In this document: positions 12,020 to 21,373 of the stretch, in pieces
How the letters are laid out: every line of letters starts with the position of its first letter
How positions within the stretch are numbered: the stretch's first letter is position 1
NCBI RefSeq assembly: GCF_000282975.1
Contig: NZ_ALJC01000052.1
Span: 1 to 50,843 of the forward strand
Origin: Pseudomonas psychrophila HA-4
Lineage (GTDB): Bacteria; Pseudomonadota; Gammaproteobacteria; Pseudomonadales; Pseudomonadaceae
Reading direction: 5' to 3'
Length of the DNA: 50,843 bases
The notes under the pieces: model-generated
Seen by the model: the letters and a program-made list of their open reading frames with translations, nothing else
Databases searched by the model: none
What the model was told of the DNA's origin: nothing
Made by a program: the position numbers and the translations under genes

Positions 12020-13309
12020 ATGGCTGACAAAAAAGCGCAGTTGATCATCGAGGGCGCTGCCCCCGTCGAGCTGCCCATTTTAACTGGCACCGTTGGTCCC
12101 GATGTAATCGATGTGCGAGGCCTGACGGCCACGGGCCGGTTTACATTTGACCCAGGCTTCATGTCGACCGCGTCCTGCGAGTCGAAGATCACCTATATTG
12201 ATGGTGACAACGGTATCCTGCTGCATCGCGGCTACCCGATCGAACAACTGGCCGAACACTCTGACTACCTTGAAACGGCCTATCTGCTACTGAACGGCGA
12301 ACTGCCGACCGTAGAACAGAAGGCTCAGTTTGTCAGCACCGTGAAGAACCACACCATGGTTCACGAGCAGTTGAAGACGTTCTTCAACGGCTTCCGTCGT
12401 GACGCCCACCCGATGGCGGTCATGTGCGGTGTAGTCGGTGCACTCTCGGCCTTCTACCACGACTCCCTGGACATCAATAACCCGCAGCATCGCGAAATTT
12501 CTGCGATCCGTCTGGTTGCCAAGATGCCAACCCTAGCAGCGATGGTTTACAAGTACTCCATGGGTCAACCCATGATGTACCCGCGTAACGACCTGAGCTA
12601 CGCCGAAAACTTCCTGCATATGATGTTCAACACACCGTGCGAGATCAAACCGATCAGCCCGGTGCTGGCAAAGGCTATGGATAAGATCTTTATCCTGCAC
12701 GCCGACCACGAACAGAATGCCTCGACGTCCACCGTTCGCTTGGCAGGCTCTTCGGGCGCCAATCCGTTCGCCTGCATCGCTGCGGGCATCGCTGCACTGT
12801 GGGGCCCTGCCCACGGCGGTGCCAACGAAGCGGTTCTGACCATGCTCGACGAAATTGGCGATGTATCCAACATCGACACGTTCATCGCCAAGGCCAAGGA
12901 CAAGAACGATCCATTCAAACTGATGGGCTTTGGTCACCGCGTTTATAAAAACCGCGACCCACGCGCCACAGTAATGAAAAAGACCTGCGACGAAGTGCTT
13001 AAAGAGCTAGGGATCAAAAATGATCCGCAACTCGAACTGGCCATGCGCCTGGAAGAGATCGCTCTGACCGACCCGTACTTCATCGAGCGCTCGCTGTATC
13101 CGAACGTCGACTTCTACTCGGGGATCATCCTCAAGGCGATTGGCATTCCGACCAGCATGTTCACCGTAATCTTCGCTCTAGCGCGGACAGTCGGTTGGAT
13201 CTCACACTGGAAAGAAATGCTCTCCAGCCCGTACAAGATTGGCCGCCCACGCCAGCTGTACACCGGCTACGAGTCGCGTGACATCACCAAGCTTGAAGAC
13301 CGCAAGTAA
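12020..13309 (+). CDS. gltA: Citrate synthase (type II, hexameric)
   Basis: This 429-aa enzyme condenses oxaloacetate with acetyl-CoA to give citrate. Catalytic motifs are present: [20 protein letters not shown] and [15 protein letters not shown], whose His306 corresponds to the oxaloacetate-binding or catalytic histidine of E. coli GltA. The N-terminal beta-rich extension ([19 protein letters not shown]) marks the NADH-regulated Gram-negative type. It has a strong ribosome-binding site, its own promoter and a strong terminator, so it is probably monocistronic. Confidence 0.98.
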   Translation: MADKKAQLIIEGAAPVELPILTGTVGPDVIDVRGLTATGRFTFDPGFMSTASCESKITYIDGDNGILLHRGYPIEQLAEHSDYLETAYLLLNGELPTVEQKAQFVSTVKNHTMVHEQLKTFFNGFRRDAHPMAVMCGVVGALSAFYHDSLDINNPQHREISAIRLVAKMPTLAAMVYKYSMGQPMMYPRNDLSYAENFLHMMFNTPCEIKPISPVLAKAMDKIFILHADHEQNASTSTVRLAGSSGANPFACIAAGIAALWGPAHGGANEAVLTMLDEIGDVSNIDTFIAKAKDKNDPFKLMGFGHRVYKNRDPRATVMKKTCDEVLKELGIKNDPQLELAMRLEEIALTDPYFIERSLYPNVDFYSGIILKAIGIPTSMFTVIFALARTVGWISHWKEMLSSPYKIGRPRQLYTGYESRDITKLEDRK

Positions 13310-13345
13310 GACCAGTCATTCCACGATAGCGTCTTAGCTGCACCG

Positions 13346-13381
13346 AATACGGCCTCTATCTAATAGAGGCCGTATTTTTTT
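13346..13381 (+). terminator. Rho-independent terminator of gltA
   Basis: AATACGGCCTCTA (13346-13358) pairs with TAGAGGCCGTATT (13364-13376), a perfect 13-bp stem with a 5-nt loop followed by a run of T. It lies 37 nt after the gltA stop codon. Confidence 0.93.
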
Positions 13382-13433
13382 GTGCCCACAAAAACCAAAC
13401 CAATTTCGTAGAAGTTGCCATAAATGTCGCCGT

Positions 13434-13468
13434 AAATAAAAAATCCCCCTGCCTCACGACAGGGGGAT
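13434..13468 (-). terminator. Rho-independent terminator of the actP unit
   Basis: On the minus strand ATCCCCCTG and CAGGGGGAT pair around an 8-nt loop, followed by TTTTTTATTT. It is placed about 57 nt past the stop of the symporter gene, so it closes that unit and faces the gltA terminator. Confidence 0.9.
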
Positions 13469-13491
13469 CTCATTAAACAGACCGCTACTAA

Positions 13492-13515
13492 CTTGCAGCT
13501 TGCAGCTAAAAACTC
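13492..13515. repeat. Fragment of the CAAGCTGCAAG-type REP element
   Basis: ACTTGCAGCTTGCAGCT resembles the arms of the repeat pair at 3917-4068. It lies between the actP stop and its terminator, so it would be transcribed as part of the 3' UTR. It is too short for a firm family call. Confidence 0.35.
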
Positions 13516-13524
13516 TCCGCTGCT

Positions 13525-15183
13525 TTAGTGATCAACCGCCCCGCTTGCCCCAAGACCGGTTTGCGAACGCACAAACTGCGGGAAGAACAACGCACGCTCT
13601 TTCTCTGCCGACTTTGACTTATCGGTAATAGAGAAGAACCAGATACCCGTAAACGCAATGATCATGGAGAACAGTGCTGGGTATTCATAAGGGAAGATCG
13701 CTTTTTCATGATGCAGGATCTGTACCCAGATGGTTGGGCCCAGGATCATCAAGCCAACAGCACTTATCAGACCCAACCAGCCACCAATCATGGCGCCGCG
13801 CGTGGTCAGGTTTTTCCAGTACATCGAAAGCAGCAGCACTGGGAAGTTACAGCTCGCCGCGATGGAGAATGCCAGACCCACCATAAACGCGATGTTTTGG
13901 CTTTCAAACAAAATGCCCAGGCCAATCGCCAGCACACCAAGAGCAACGGTGGTGATTTTGGAGACGCGAATTTCTTCTTTGTCGTTAGCCTTGCCCTTCT
14001 TGATCACACTGGCATACAGGTCATGAGAAACCGCCGATGCACCCGCCAGTGTCAGACCCGCAACCACCGCCAGAATCGTGGCGAAGGCTACTGCCGAGAT
14101 AAAGCCCAAGAAGATGCTGCCACCCACCGCGTCCGCCAAATGCACGGCCGCCATGTTGTTACCACCCAACAAAGCACCTGCTGCATCTTTGAAGGCCGGG
14201 TTGGTGCTCACCAGAATGATCGCGCCGAAACCGATGATGAACGTCAGGATGTAGAAGTACCCGATAAAGCCAGTGGCATAGAACACGCTCTTACGGGCTT
14301 CTTTCGCATCACTCACGGTGAAGAAGCGCATCAGAATGTGCGGCAGACCAGCAGTACCAAACATCAGCGCCAAACCGAGGGAGAATGCCGAAATCGGATC
14401 CTTCACCAAACCACCCGGGCTCATGATCGCCTCACCTTTAGGGTGAATTTTTACCGCTTCAGCAAACAACGAGTTGAAATCAAAGTTAACGTGTTTCATC
14501 ACCATCACGGCCATGAACGTCGCGCCGGAAAGCAGCAACACCGCTTTGATGATCTGCACCCACGTGGTTGCCAGCATGCCGCCGAACAACACATACAGGC
14601 ACATCAGGATGCCCACCAAAATCACCGCAACGTGGTAATCCAGGCCGAACAGCAGTTGAATGAGCTTGCCCGCCCCTACCATTTGCGCGATCAGGTAAAA
14701 CGCCACCACCACCAGCGAACCGCAAGCAGACAGCGAGCGGATCTGGGTTTGACCCAAGCGGTACGAGGCAACGTCAGCAAAGGTGTACTTGCCCAAGTTA
14801 CGCAGGCGTTCTGCAATCAAGAACAAGATGATTGGCCAGCCGACCAAGAAGCCGATCGAATAGATCAGACCATCGTAGCCAGAGGTGTAAACCAGCGCGG
14901 AAATACCCAAGAAGGACGCTGCAGACATATAGTCGCCGGCAATCGCCAGGCCGTTCTGAAAGCCCGTGATCTTGCCGCCCGCTGCATAGTAGTCCGCTGC
15001 CGACTTATTACGCTTCGATGCCCAGTAAGTGATGCAAAGGGTCGCGCCAACAAACACGACGAACATGATGATCGCCGAGATATTAAGCGGTTGTTTTTGC
15101 ACTTCGCCCGTCAGGGCATCAGCTGCCCAGACCGCCGGTGCAAAGGCAGCAATGCCCAGTGTTGCTAATAGACGCCCGATCAT
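13525..15183 (-). CDS. actP: Cation/acetate symporter (sodium:solute symporter family)
   Basis: This 552-aa inner-membrane transporter has an N-terminal signal-like segment ([15 protein letters not shown]) and about 13 transmembrane helices. Motifs typical of ActP are visible, such as [32 protein letters not shown] near residues 60-95 and [16 protein letters not shown] in the middle. The known family role is sodium-coupled uptake of acetate and similar short carboxylates. Its ATG overlaps the stop of the DUF485 gene (ATGA), the classical yjcH-actP arrangement. The acs gene usual in enterics is not in the window. The substrate is inferred from family. Confidence 0.92.
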   Translation of the reverse strand: MIGRLLATLGIAAFAPAVWAADALTGEVQKQPLNISAIIMFVVFVGATLCITYWASKRNKSAADYYAAGGKITGFQNGLAIAGDYMSAASFLGISALVYTSGYDGLIYSIGFLVGWPIILFLIAERLRNLGKYTFADVASYRLGQTQIRSLSACGSLVVVAFYLIAQMVGAGKLIQLLFGLDYHVAVILVGILMCLYVLFGGMLATTWVQIIKAVLLLSGATFMAVMVMKHVNFDFNSLFAEAVKIHPKGEAIMSPGGLVKDPISAFSLGLALMFGTAGLPHILMRFFTVSDAKEARKSVFYATGFIGYFYILTFIIGFGAIILVSTNPAFKDAAGALLGGNNMAAVHLADAVGGSIFLGFISAVAFATILAVVAGLTLAGASAVSHDLYASVIKKGKANDKEEIRVSKITTVALGVLAIGLGILFESQNIAFMVGLAFSIAASCNFPVLLLSMYWKNLTTRGAMIGGWLGLISAVGLMILGPTIWVQILHHEKAIFPYEYPALFSMIIAFTGIWFFSITDKSKSAEKERALFFPQFVRSQTGLGASGAVDH

Positions 15184-15491
15184 TGCCCCGCCTCCTTGAG
15201 AATCGCCTTGTTCAGCTCATCAAACTCGCCATTGGCCCGACGGACATAGATACCGGTCAGAATAAAGGCCGAAAGAATCAGCCCAACACCGATCGGAATA
15301 CCCCAGGTAATAGACGACGTAGGGCTCAACTTAGCCCCCATGATGTGCGACCCATAAGCAATTAACAGGATAAAGGCGGCATACAACCCAAGCATGATTG
15401 CCGAGAGAATCCAGGCGAATCGTTCTCTTTTTTTGACCAGCTCTTTAAAACGCGGGCTGTTTTGAATCGAGAGGTAGATGCTGTCGTTCAT
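15180..15491 (-). CDS. yjcH: DUF485 inner-membrane protein, YjcH-like partner of ActP
   Basis: This 103-aa protein has two transmembrane segments ([21 protein letters not shown] and [23 protein letters not shown]). [16 protein letters not shown] before the first is the DUF485 signature. I chose the ATG at 15491 because GCGAGGA lies 9 nt upstream. The open frame extends 14 codons further but has no ribosome-binding site there. It overlaps actP by 4 bp. Its function is not defined in the family beyond constant linkage to acetate-type symporters. Confidence 0.92.
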   Translation of the reverse strand: MNDSIYLSIQNSPRFKELVKKRERFAWILSAIMLGLYAAFILLIAYGSHIMGAKLSPTSSITWGIPIGVGLILSAFILTGIYVRRANGEFDELNKAILKEAGQ

Positions 15492-15652
15492 TATTTTTGT
15501 CCTCGCAGCACAGATGAGATGGAACGGTTTCACTATTAGGGGGCTTGAAAATCTAAGCCAGACGACTTTAGTAGTAGAACCCCAAACTCTCTGTAGCCCT
15601 CGTATTCTCTAGTCTGCGTGGACGTTGACATCATTGCGCCAGCGTTAGACAC

Positions 15653-15685
15653 AAAAAAACCGCCTGTTAAAAAAACCAGGCGGTT
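15653..15685 (-). terminator. Rho-independent terminator of the betaine-binding-protein gene
   Basis: On the minus strand AACCGCCTG and CAGGCGGTT form a 9-bp stem around GTTTTTTTAA, followed by TTTTTGTG. It begins about 30 nt after the stop codon of the gene at 15715-16569. Confidence 0.9.
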
Positions 15686-15714
15686 CTGTGTACTGCGAGC
15701 TAGACGCTTCGCGA

Positions 15715-16569
15715 TTATTTAGCGGTCCACTCAGCGACGCGCTCAGGGTGTTTAGCAACCCAGTCTTTAGCGGCGGCTTCGGGCTTCGCGCCCTCTTGAA
15801 TGGCCAGCATTACTTCACCAATTTCGTCTTTTGAATCCCAAGAAAAATTCTTCAAGAAAGCGGCCACTTCAGGGGCTTTTTTATTCAGCCCTTCACTGCC
15901 AATACTATTAACCGTTTCCGCGGCTCCAAAAACACCTTTAGGGTCGTCCAAGAAGCGCAACTTCCACTTAGCAAACATCCAGTGCGGCACCCATCCAGTG
16001 ACAACAACGGGTTCTTTTTTAGCATAAGCACGCCCAAGCTCAGACGTCATTGCAGCTCCGGAACTCGCCTGCAACTTGTAACCCAAGCCATAGTCCTTGA
16101 TAGCCTCGTCAGCTTTCAACATCACACCTGAACCGGCGTCAATCCCGACAATCTTATTTTTATAGCCTTTATCGTCTTTCAAATCGGCAATCGATTTGGC
16201 TTCAACATACTCCGGCACGATCAAACCAATTTTTGCGTCTTTAAAGTTGGGACCGTAATCAACCACTTTGTCTTTATTCTTGGCCCAATATTCGCCGTGC
16301 GTCACGGGTAGCCAAGCCGACAACATCGCATCAAGCTTGCCGGTAGCAACGCCCTGCCACATGATTCCGGTGGCAACCGGCATCAGTTTCACTTCATATC
16401 CCAACTTCTGCTTAATAACCTCTGCTGCCACAAACGTCGTGGCAACGCTGTCAGACCAGCCGTCCACATAACCAATATTGAGGGTAGGCTTGCTCTCGGC
16501 ACTTGCCAAACCTGCACTCATCGCCAGCACCAAGGCAGCTCCCGCGCTCAAAAGTCGTCGCATCTTCAT
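15715..16569 (-). CDS. Glycine-betaine/choline-type ABC transporter substrate-binding protein (OpuAC family)
   Basis: This 284-aa periplasmic protein has a type I signal peptide (RRLLSAGAALVLAMSAGLASA, cleaved before ESK). The mature protein begins with TLNIGYVDGWSDSVATTFVAAEVI, the standard opening of the OpuAC/ProX-like fold. Tryptophans typical of quaternary-amine binding cages recur (GIMWQG, SAWLPVTHGEYW, VVTGWVPHWMFAKW). No permease or ATPase gene is adjacent, and its own terminator follows. It is therefore an orphan receptor that must dock with a transporter encoded elsewhere, as known for several pseudomonad betaine, carnitine and choline receptors. The exact ligand cannot be told from sequence. 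Confidence 0.88.
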   Translation of the reverse strand: MKMRRLLSAGAALVLAMSAGLASAESKPTLNIGYVDGWSDSVATTFVAAEVIKQKLGYEVKLMPVATGIMWQGVATGKLDAMLSAWLPVTHGEYWAKNKDKVVDYGPNFKDAKIGLIVPEYVEAKSIADLKDDKGYKNKIVGIDAGSGVMLKADEAIKDYGLGYKLQASSGAAMTSELGRAYAKKEPVVVTGWVPHWMFAKWKLRFLDDPKGVFGAAETVNSIGSEGLNKKAPEVAAFLKNFSWDSKDEIGEVMLAIQEGAKPEAAAKDWVAKHPERVAEWTAK

Positions 16570-16850
16570 CTATGATTCCCCACAGTGCTGGGCCCGACGA
16601 GTGCCGGACCACTTCAGGATTTAAGGGTTATATCGGCACACCGACATAACATGCACCTTGATCATCAACCTCGCCCGCTTACCGTCCTGCTCTCACGACG
16701 ACGCTTAGGCAGCCACGAGCGACATCACCAGCAACTCCCTGCACGTTGCTCGCACGCCCGACTGAACTTTGCATGTCAAAATTATACGGAGCCGCTCCCC
16801 TTCGCTGATTGCAGGTAAGATGCGCGGCTTTGTTCTTATACGGCCTGACC

Positions 16851-18407
16851 ATGTCTGCGACTGCCCGATTTGCTGTGCTGCCTTATCTATTTGCCTGCTT
16901 GCTGGGTGTGTTTGCCATTGCCGGTTTTTGGTATGGGCTGGGTCAGCCAGTAATATTGCCCGATGCCGCCACCCCCACCCATAAGCTGCAATGTGCGTCC
17001 TATACACCGTTTGATAAGGACCAATCCCCGTTCGACCAGCCATTCGTGCCACGCATCGAACGCATGGATGCCGATCTGGCGTTGCTCGCTACGCGTTTTG
17101 AGTGCATTCGTACTTACTCGCAGACCGGCCTCGAAGCCTTGCCTGATCTGGCCCGTAAACATGGCTTGAAAATCATGAGCGGCATCTGGGTTAACGGAAA
17201 TGAGGCTGACACTCAAAAAGAAATCAGCGCCCTAGTCGCATCCGCCAACGCCAACTCAGATGTCGTCAGCGCTGTGATCGTCGGCAACGAGACCCTGCTG
17301 CGCAAAGAAATCACGGCTTCGAAGCTGGTCAAATTGATCGAGCAAGTTAAAAGCCAGGTCAAACAACCTGTGACCTACGCCGATGTTTGGGAGTTCTGGT
17401 TGCAATACCCGGAGGTCGCACCAGCGGTGGACTTCCTGACCATTCACCTGCTGCCTTATTGGGAAGATGATCCTGCAGGTATCGAGCAGGCCATCAACCA
17501 TGTCGCAGAAATTCGCCAAGTGTTTGGCAATAAATTCGCGCCCAAAGACATTCTTATCGGCGAAACTGGCTGGCCAAGCGAAGGACGCCAGCGCGAAACC
17601 GCCCTGCCGAGCAGAGTCAATGAAGCCAAGTTCATTCGCGGCTTTGTCACCCTCGCCGAACAAAACGGCTGGAAGTACAACCTGATCGAAGCCTTCGACC
17701 AACCCTGGAAACGTACCAGTGAAGGCGCTGTAGGCGGTTACTGGGGATTGTTCGATGCCGACCGCCAAGACAAAGGTATTCTTGCCGGCCCCGTCACCAA
17801 CCTGCCGCACTGGCCGGCCTGGCTGGGCTTGGGCATAACCCTGTTTCTCGGCACCTTGATCATCGGCGGGCGTGCGCGTACCACTCGCTCAGCCCTGCTG
17901 CTGCCCGCTTTAGGCGCCGTGGCAGGATGCAGCATCGTGGGTTGGGCCGAATTAGCCTCGGTTACCAGCCGCTTCGTAGGGGAATGGACATGGGCCGGTG
18001 CGTTGATAGCGCTTAATCTGATCGTACTTGCCCACGGCGCTTTGGCACTAGGGCAAAAAGAGGGTTGGCGGGGGCGCCTGTTTAACCTGCTGGAACGCCA
18101 TGGTGGCTGGTGGCTGGCTGCGGCGGGCTTCGCCGGCGCGGTCATGATGCTGGGCCTGGTATTCGAACCGCGTTATCGCAGCTTCCCAAGTGCCGCACTT
18201 ATCTTGCCAGCACTGGTCTACCTGCTGCGACCCGTGACAGGACCGCGCCGAGAATTCGGTCTACTGGCGTTTATTATTGGTGCGGGCATCCCACTGCAAC
18301 TGTACCGCGAAGGTTTGAATAATGAACAAGCCTGGGGCTGGGCACTGGTGTGCGTATTGATGGTTATCGCACTGTGGAGTAGCTTGCGCACGCCATCCCC
18401 GACATAA
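16851..18407 (+). CDS. GH17-family beta-glucan-active membrane protein
   Basis: This 518-aa protein starts at the ATG giving MSATARFAVLPY. The TTG 14 codons earlier is less likely. A membrane anchor (FACLLGVFAIAGFWYGLG) leads to a periplasmic GH17 (beta)8(alpha)8 domain. The acid/base Glu147 is in VIVGNET and the nucleophile Glu238 in LIGETGWPSEG. About seven further hydrophobic segments form the C-terminal third. GH17 enzymes cleave or transfer beta-1,3-glucan, and pseudomonad relatives are often labelled beta-(1-3)/(1-6) glucan synthase or transglycosylase. The gene stands alone, with a REPIN directly after it. Family is certain, reaction is not. Confidence 0.85.
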   Translation: MSATARFAVLPYLFACLLGVFAIAGFWYGLGQPVILPDAATPTHKLQCASYTPFDKDQSPFDQPFVPRIERMDADLALLATRFECIRTYSQTGLEALPDLARKHGLKIMSGIWVNGNEADTQKEISALVASANANSDVVSAVIVGNETLLRKEITASKLVKLIEQVKSQVKQPVTYADVWEFWLQYPEVAPAVDFLTIHLLPYWEDDPAGIEQAINHVAEIRQVFGNKFAPKDILIGETGWPSEGRQRETALPSRVNEAKFIRGFVTLAEQNGWKYNLIEAFDQPWKRTSEGAVGGYWGLFDADRQDKGILAGPVTNLPHWPAWLGLGITLFLGTLIIGGRARTTRSALLLPALGAVAGCSIVGWAELASVTSRFVGEWTWAGALIALNLIVLAHGALALGQKEGWRGRLFNLLERHGGWWLAAAGFAGAVMMLGLVFEPRYRSFPSAALILPALVYLLRPVTGPRREFGLLAFIIGAGIPLQLYREGLNNEQAWGWALVCVLMVIALWSSLRTPSPT

Positions 18408-18410
18408 ACC

Positions 18411-18475
18411 TGTGTAAGAGCGAGCTTGCCTCGCGATCTTTTGATCGTCTAAAGATCGCGAGCAGCGCCTGCTCC
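18411..18475. repeat. REPIN, second copy
   Basis: TGTAAGAGCGAGCTTGCCTC and GATCGCGAGCAGCGCCTGCTC form an imperfect palindrome around TTTTGATCGTCTAAA. It is the same family as the element at 48-109. It occupies the space between the GH17 stop and the convergent membrane-protein gene, ending about 10 bp before the latter's stop codon. Confidence 0.75.
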
Positions 18476-18485
18476 GACTCAATGT

Positions 18486-18851
18486 TTAAACCTTTGCCAC
18501 CCGAACCAGACGCAACCCTGCAATCACAACTGCAAATACCGCCAAGCTGGCGTTGTACAACGCCAATGCCGGAAAGCCGAACAGCAAGGCCAGCACCGCC
18601 AACCCACTGCCAAAACGTCCGCGCACAAAAAAAGCAATGACTGACGTTACCAGCGCCGCCCAGCCCATGACCCTGAAATGAATCAACCAGCCCAGGCTCG
18701 AACGCAACTGGCATTCCCAGCGCATAGCCTCGGCAACACACGCCCCCACCCATTGAGGGTCTTCCATAAAGCCGTAACGCAGGCCATAACTGGCCGCTAG
18801 CCAAACAGGCAAGGCGATTAGCAGCAAGATCAACGGCAAACGAGGACGCAT
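18486..18851 (-). CDS. Conserved small inner-membrane protein, function unknown
   Basis: This 121-aa protein starts at the ATG at 18851 (MRPRLPLILLLIALPVW), where TTGGAGT gives a good ribosome-binding site. The longer open frame has no such site. Three or four hydrophobic segments are visible (RLPLILLLIALPVWLAASYG, FRVMGWAALVTSVIAFFV, GLAVLALLFGFPALALY, SLAVFAVVIAGLRLV). A polar loop contains two cysteines in ACVAEAMRWECQLRS. I recognise it only as the sort of conserved hypothetical found in pseudomonads. Convergent with the GH17 gene and divergent from the hydrolase gene. Confidence 0.7.
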   Translation of the reverse strand: MRPRLPLILLLIALPVWLAASYGLRYGFMEDPQWVGACVAEAMRWECQLRSSLGWLIHFRVMGWAALVTSVIAFFVRGRFGSGLAVLALLFGFPALALYNASLAVFAVVIAGLRLVRVAKV

Positions 18852-18969
18852 ATAAAACTCCAATAGACAAAAAGCGGCGCCCAGCTTAATCGCCCCTATT
18901 GGGTATGCAACCCTTGCAAACAGATAACTGTTCACTAAAGTCATTCAACGTGTATCTTCAGCTAGCTAT

Positions 18970-18999
18970 TTGCCTGCTAGGTACAGTCTTGGGGATATA
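18970..18999 (+). promoter_or_regulatory. Possible sigma70 promoter of the hydrolase-mlaA unit
   Basis: TTGCCT (18970-18975) and GATATA (18994-18999) are separated by 18 nt, with GCTAGGTACAGTC in the spacer. The -10 is imperfect and alternative registers exist. It lies 86 bp before the start codon at 19086 and is the best candidate I see in the 234-bp spacer. Confidence 0.35.
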
Positions 19000-19085
19000 T
19001 TTAGTGTCAGATCATGGCACTTCGACTGTAGCCCTGCGGTCATAGCCTGCGAATCTTCTCCGCTCCTTCTCTAGGGATAGTCGTC

Positions 19086-20384
19086 ATGCTTCGTTCTCTG
19101 CCCCTCGCCGCCTTGCTCTGCGGCCTTATTTTGAGTGCGTCCGCACAGGCGGTCGATGTCGACCCCGCAACGTATGGCTACCCCCTTAAAAATCCATTTG
19201 AGGCCACGATTGCCACTACTCCGCCGGAGATGCGCCCGCTGCTTCCGAGTGTAGATGACATCCGGCAGTCGGATTACACCCTGCAGTTACGCCCGGAGCG
19301 CGAGTTCACGCTGCCAGCCAACTTCTGGGCAGTTAAAAAGCTCACATACCGGATGGCCAAGCAAAACCACCCTGCACCCTTGATGTTTCTAATTGCAGGC
19401 ACTGGCGCACCCTACGACAGCAGCCTCAACGAATACCTGAAAAAACTCTTCTATCAAGCTGGCTACCATGTGGTGCAACTGTCATCACCCACCAGCTATG
19501 ACTTCATGAGCTCGGCCTCACGCTTTGCCACGCCGGGTATCAGCCAATATGACGCTGAGGACCTGTACCACGTGATGCAAGCCGTACGTGCGCAACAGGC
19601 CAACGTTCCGGTTACCGAGTATTACCTTGCCGGTTATAGTCTAGGCGCCCTAGACGCAGCCTTCGTCAGCCACCTTGATGAAACACGTAAAAGCTTCAAC
19701 TTCAAAAAAGTTCTGATGCTCAATCCCCCGGTCAACCTCTACACCTCTATTAGCAACCTCGACAAACTGGTACAGACCGAAGTTAAAGGCATCAATAACA
19801 GCACCACGTTCTACGAGTTGGTGCTGAAAAAACTCACGGAGTACTTCAAACAAAAAGGTTACGTCGACATTAATGCCGCGCTGGTCTATGACCTGCAGAA
19901 CTCCAAAGAACGCCTAACCAACGAACAGATGGCGATGCTAATCGGTACCATGTTCCGCTTCTCCTCGGCCGACATTGTGTTCACCTCGGACTTGATTAAC
20001 CGCCGCGGCCTAATCACACCGCCCAACTACCCGATTACCGAAGGCACTAGCCTGACGCCGTTTCTCAAGCGCTCGCTGCAGTGCGACTTCGATTGCTACC
20101 TGACTGAGCAAGTGATCCCTATGTGGCGTGCCCGGACCGACGGCGGCAGCTTGTTGCAACTGATCGATCAAGTCAGCCTGTATGCCCTGCAGGACTATCT
20201 GAAAAACAGCCCAAAAATTGCCGTGATGCACAATGCTGACGACATCATCCTAGGCCCTGGCGATCTTGGATTTCTGCGTAAGACATTCGGCAACCGCTTG
20301 ACCGTCTACCCGTACGGGGGTCACTGCGGCAACCTCAACTACCGCGTTAACGCCGACGATATGCTGGAGTTCTTCCGTGGCTAA
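19086..20384 (+). CDS. Periplasmic alpha/beta-hydrolase, serine-esterase/lipase type
   Basis: This 432-aa protein has a signal peptide (PLAALLCGLILSASAQA, cleavage near residue 22). The nucleophile elbow is GYSLG (Ser185). The probable acid is Asp385 or Asp386 in MHNADD and the probable base is His413 in YGGHCGN, so the full triad is present in order. LIAGTG near residue 103 may supply the oxyanion hole. The 3' end overlaps mlaA by 8 bp, so the two are co-translated. The pairing suggests a role in outer-membrane phospholipid handling, for example a phospholipase or lysophospholipase activity. That substrate is inferred from context only. Confidence 0.75.
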   Translation: MLRSLPLAALLCGLILSASAQAVDVDPATYGYPLKNPFEATIATTPPEMRPLLPSVDDIRQSDYTLQLRPEREFTLPANFWAVKKLTYRMAKQNHPAPLMFLIAGTGAPYDSSLNEYLKKLFYQAGYHVVQLSSPTSYDFMSSASRFATPGISQYDAEDLYHVMQAVRAQQANVPVTEYYLAGYSLGALDAAFVSHLDETRKSFNFKKVLMLNPPVNLYTSISNLDKLVQTEVKGINNSTTFYELVLKKLTEYFKQKGYVDINAALVYDLQNSKERLTNEQMAMLIGTMFRFSSADIVFTSDLINRRGLITPPNYPITEGTSLTPFLKRSLQCDFDCYLTEQVIPMWRARTDGGSLLQLIDQVSLYALQDYLKNSPKIAVMHNADDIILGPGDLGFLRKTFGNRLTVYPYGGHCGNLNYRVNADDMLEFFRG

Positions 20385-21165
20385 ACATCTTTTGCTTCTC
20401 GCCGCCTTACTCAGCGCCGGCTATGCCCAAGCAGATAACAGCAAGGCCAATACCGAACCAACCCATGATGTGGACGGCTTTACGCAGCCGTTAAAATTGT
20501 TGAAGTTCAACCCCGGTCTAGATCAGCGTGAGTTTGAGCGCGCAACCCTGAATGCGCTGAACGTCTACGACCCACTGGAATCGATAAATCGCCGTATTTA
20601 TCATTTCAACTACCGCTTCGATCAATGGGTATTCCTGCCCGTAGTGGACGGCTATCGCTATGTTACACCGAGCTTTCTGCGTACCGGTGTGAGTAACTTC
20701 TTCAACAACCTTGGCGATGTGCCAAACCTGTTTAACAGCTTGCTGCAACTCAAGGGCCAGCGCTCGATGCAAACGACCGGGCGCTTGCTGCTGAACACAA
20801 CCTTGGGAATTGGAGGACTGTGGGACCCCGCTACCGCCATGGGCTTACCACGCCAGAGCGAAGACTTCGGGCAAACACTAGGGTTTTATGGCGTGCCAGG
20901 AGGTGCGTACTTGATGCTGCCGATCTTGGGCCCGTCAAATCTGCGTGACACCACAGGACTGGTGGTCGACTATGGCGCCAATCAAGAAATCAACTTCCTG
21001 AACGTACCCCACGAGAGCACCCGGCATCCTGAAATCTGGGTGTTACAAGCCATCGATAAACGCTACAACACCAGCTTCCGTTATGGCCAATTCGATTCGC
21101 CATTTGAATATGACAAGTTACGTTACATCTATACTGAAGCACGAAAGTTGCAGATCGCTGAGTAA
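20377..21165 (+). CDS. mlaA: MlaA (VacJ) family outer-membrane phospholipid-asymmetry protein
   Basis: This 262-aa protein matches MlaA across its length: YDPLESINRRIYHFNYRFDQW, RTGVSNFFNNLGDVPNLFNSLLQ, a GRLLLNTTLGIGGLWDPA segment and EDFGQTLGFYGVPGGAYLMLPILGPSN. MlaA removes mislocalised phospholipids from the outer leaflet and passes them to MlaC. It starts at GTG with GGAG upstream, inside the end of the hydrolase gene. The signal region reads LLLAALLSAGYAQADNS. There is no lipobox cysteine, so it is predicted to be cleaved by signal peptidase I rather than lipidated, unlike classical MlaA lipoproteins. Confidence 0.92.
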   Translation: MAKHLLLLAALLSAGYAQADNSKANTEPTHDVDGFTQPLKLLKFNPGLDQREFERATLNALNVYDPLESINRRIYHFNYRFDQWVFLPVVDGYRYVTPSFLRTGVSNFFNNLGDVPNLFNSLLQLKGQRSMQTTGRLLLNTTLGIGGLWDPATAMGLPRQSEDFGQTLGFYGVPGGAYLMLPILGPSNLRDTTGLVVDYGANQEINFLNVPHESTRHPEIWVLQAIDKRYNTSFRYGQFDSPFEYDKLRYIYTEARKLQIAE

Positions 21166-21177
21166 CGCATAAAAAAA

Positions 21178-21212
21178 TTTAGGCAGGCAAACACACTACC
21201 CCCCTGCCTAAA
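21178..21212. terminator. Hairpin after mlaA
   Basis: TTTAGGCAGG (21178-21187) pairs with CCTGCCTAAA (21203-21212) over a 15-nt loop. On the plus strand it starts 12 nt after the mlaA stop but has A residues before it and no T run after it. The T run lies on the minus-strand side. It may terminate both directions, working better against antisense transcription. Confidence 0.5.
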
Positions 21213-21237
21213 ACCCCTCACAACGTCAAAGGAGCTA

Positions 21238-21273
21238 ATGGCGCATCAACCTTTAAAATTAAAAACACAATAA
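21238..21273 (+). CDS. Possible 11-codon leader peptide or gene remnant
   Basis: ATGGCGCATCAACC is preceded by CAAAGGAG at ideal distance and encodes MAHQPLKLKTQ before a TAA stop. It lies upstream of the predicted promoter of the response-regulator gene, so it is not its leader. Only the strong ribosome-binding site supports it. It could be the preserved start of a lost gene. Confidence 0.2.
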   Translation: MAHQPLKLKTQ

Positions 21274-21292
21274 AGGCAAAATCGCCATTTGC

Positions 21293-21321
21293 TTGTAGAA
21301 AAGGCTTACATAGACTTATAA
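21293..21321 (+). promoter_or_regulatory. Predicted promoter of the RcsB-like regulator gene
   Basis: TTGTAG (21293-21298) and TTATAA (21316-21321) are separated by 17 nt in an AT-rich stretch. The predicted start site is near 21328, about 45 nt before the GTG at 21374. Confidence 0.5.
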
Positions 21322-21373
21322 ATTTATTTGCTAAGGTGCACGCGATCATTTACTTATAGAACGAACTTTAAAC

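Noticed and set aside
13708..15168. Plus-strand open frame of 486 codons opposite actP
   Set aside because: The product is a low-complexity string rich in Arg, His and Gln, as expected for the complement of a membrane-protein gene.
18970..18999. Resemblance of the promoter-like sequence to strong constitutive promoters
   Set aside because: The shared GCTAG and CAGTC words lie in the spacer and the -10 register is off, so strength cannot be inferred. Kept only as a low-confidence promoter.
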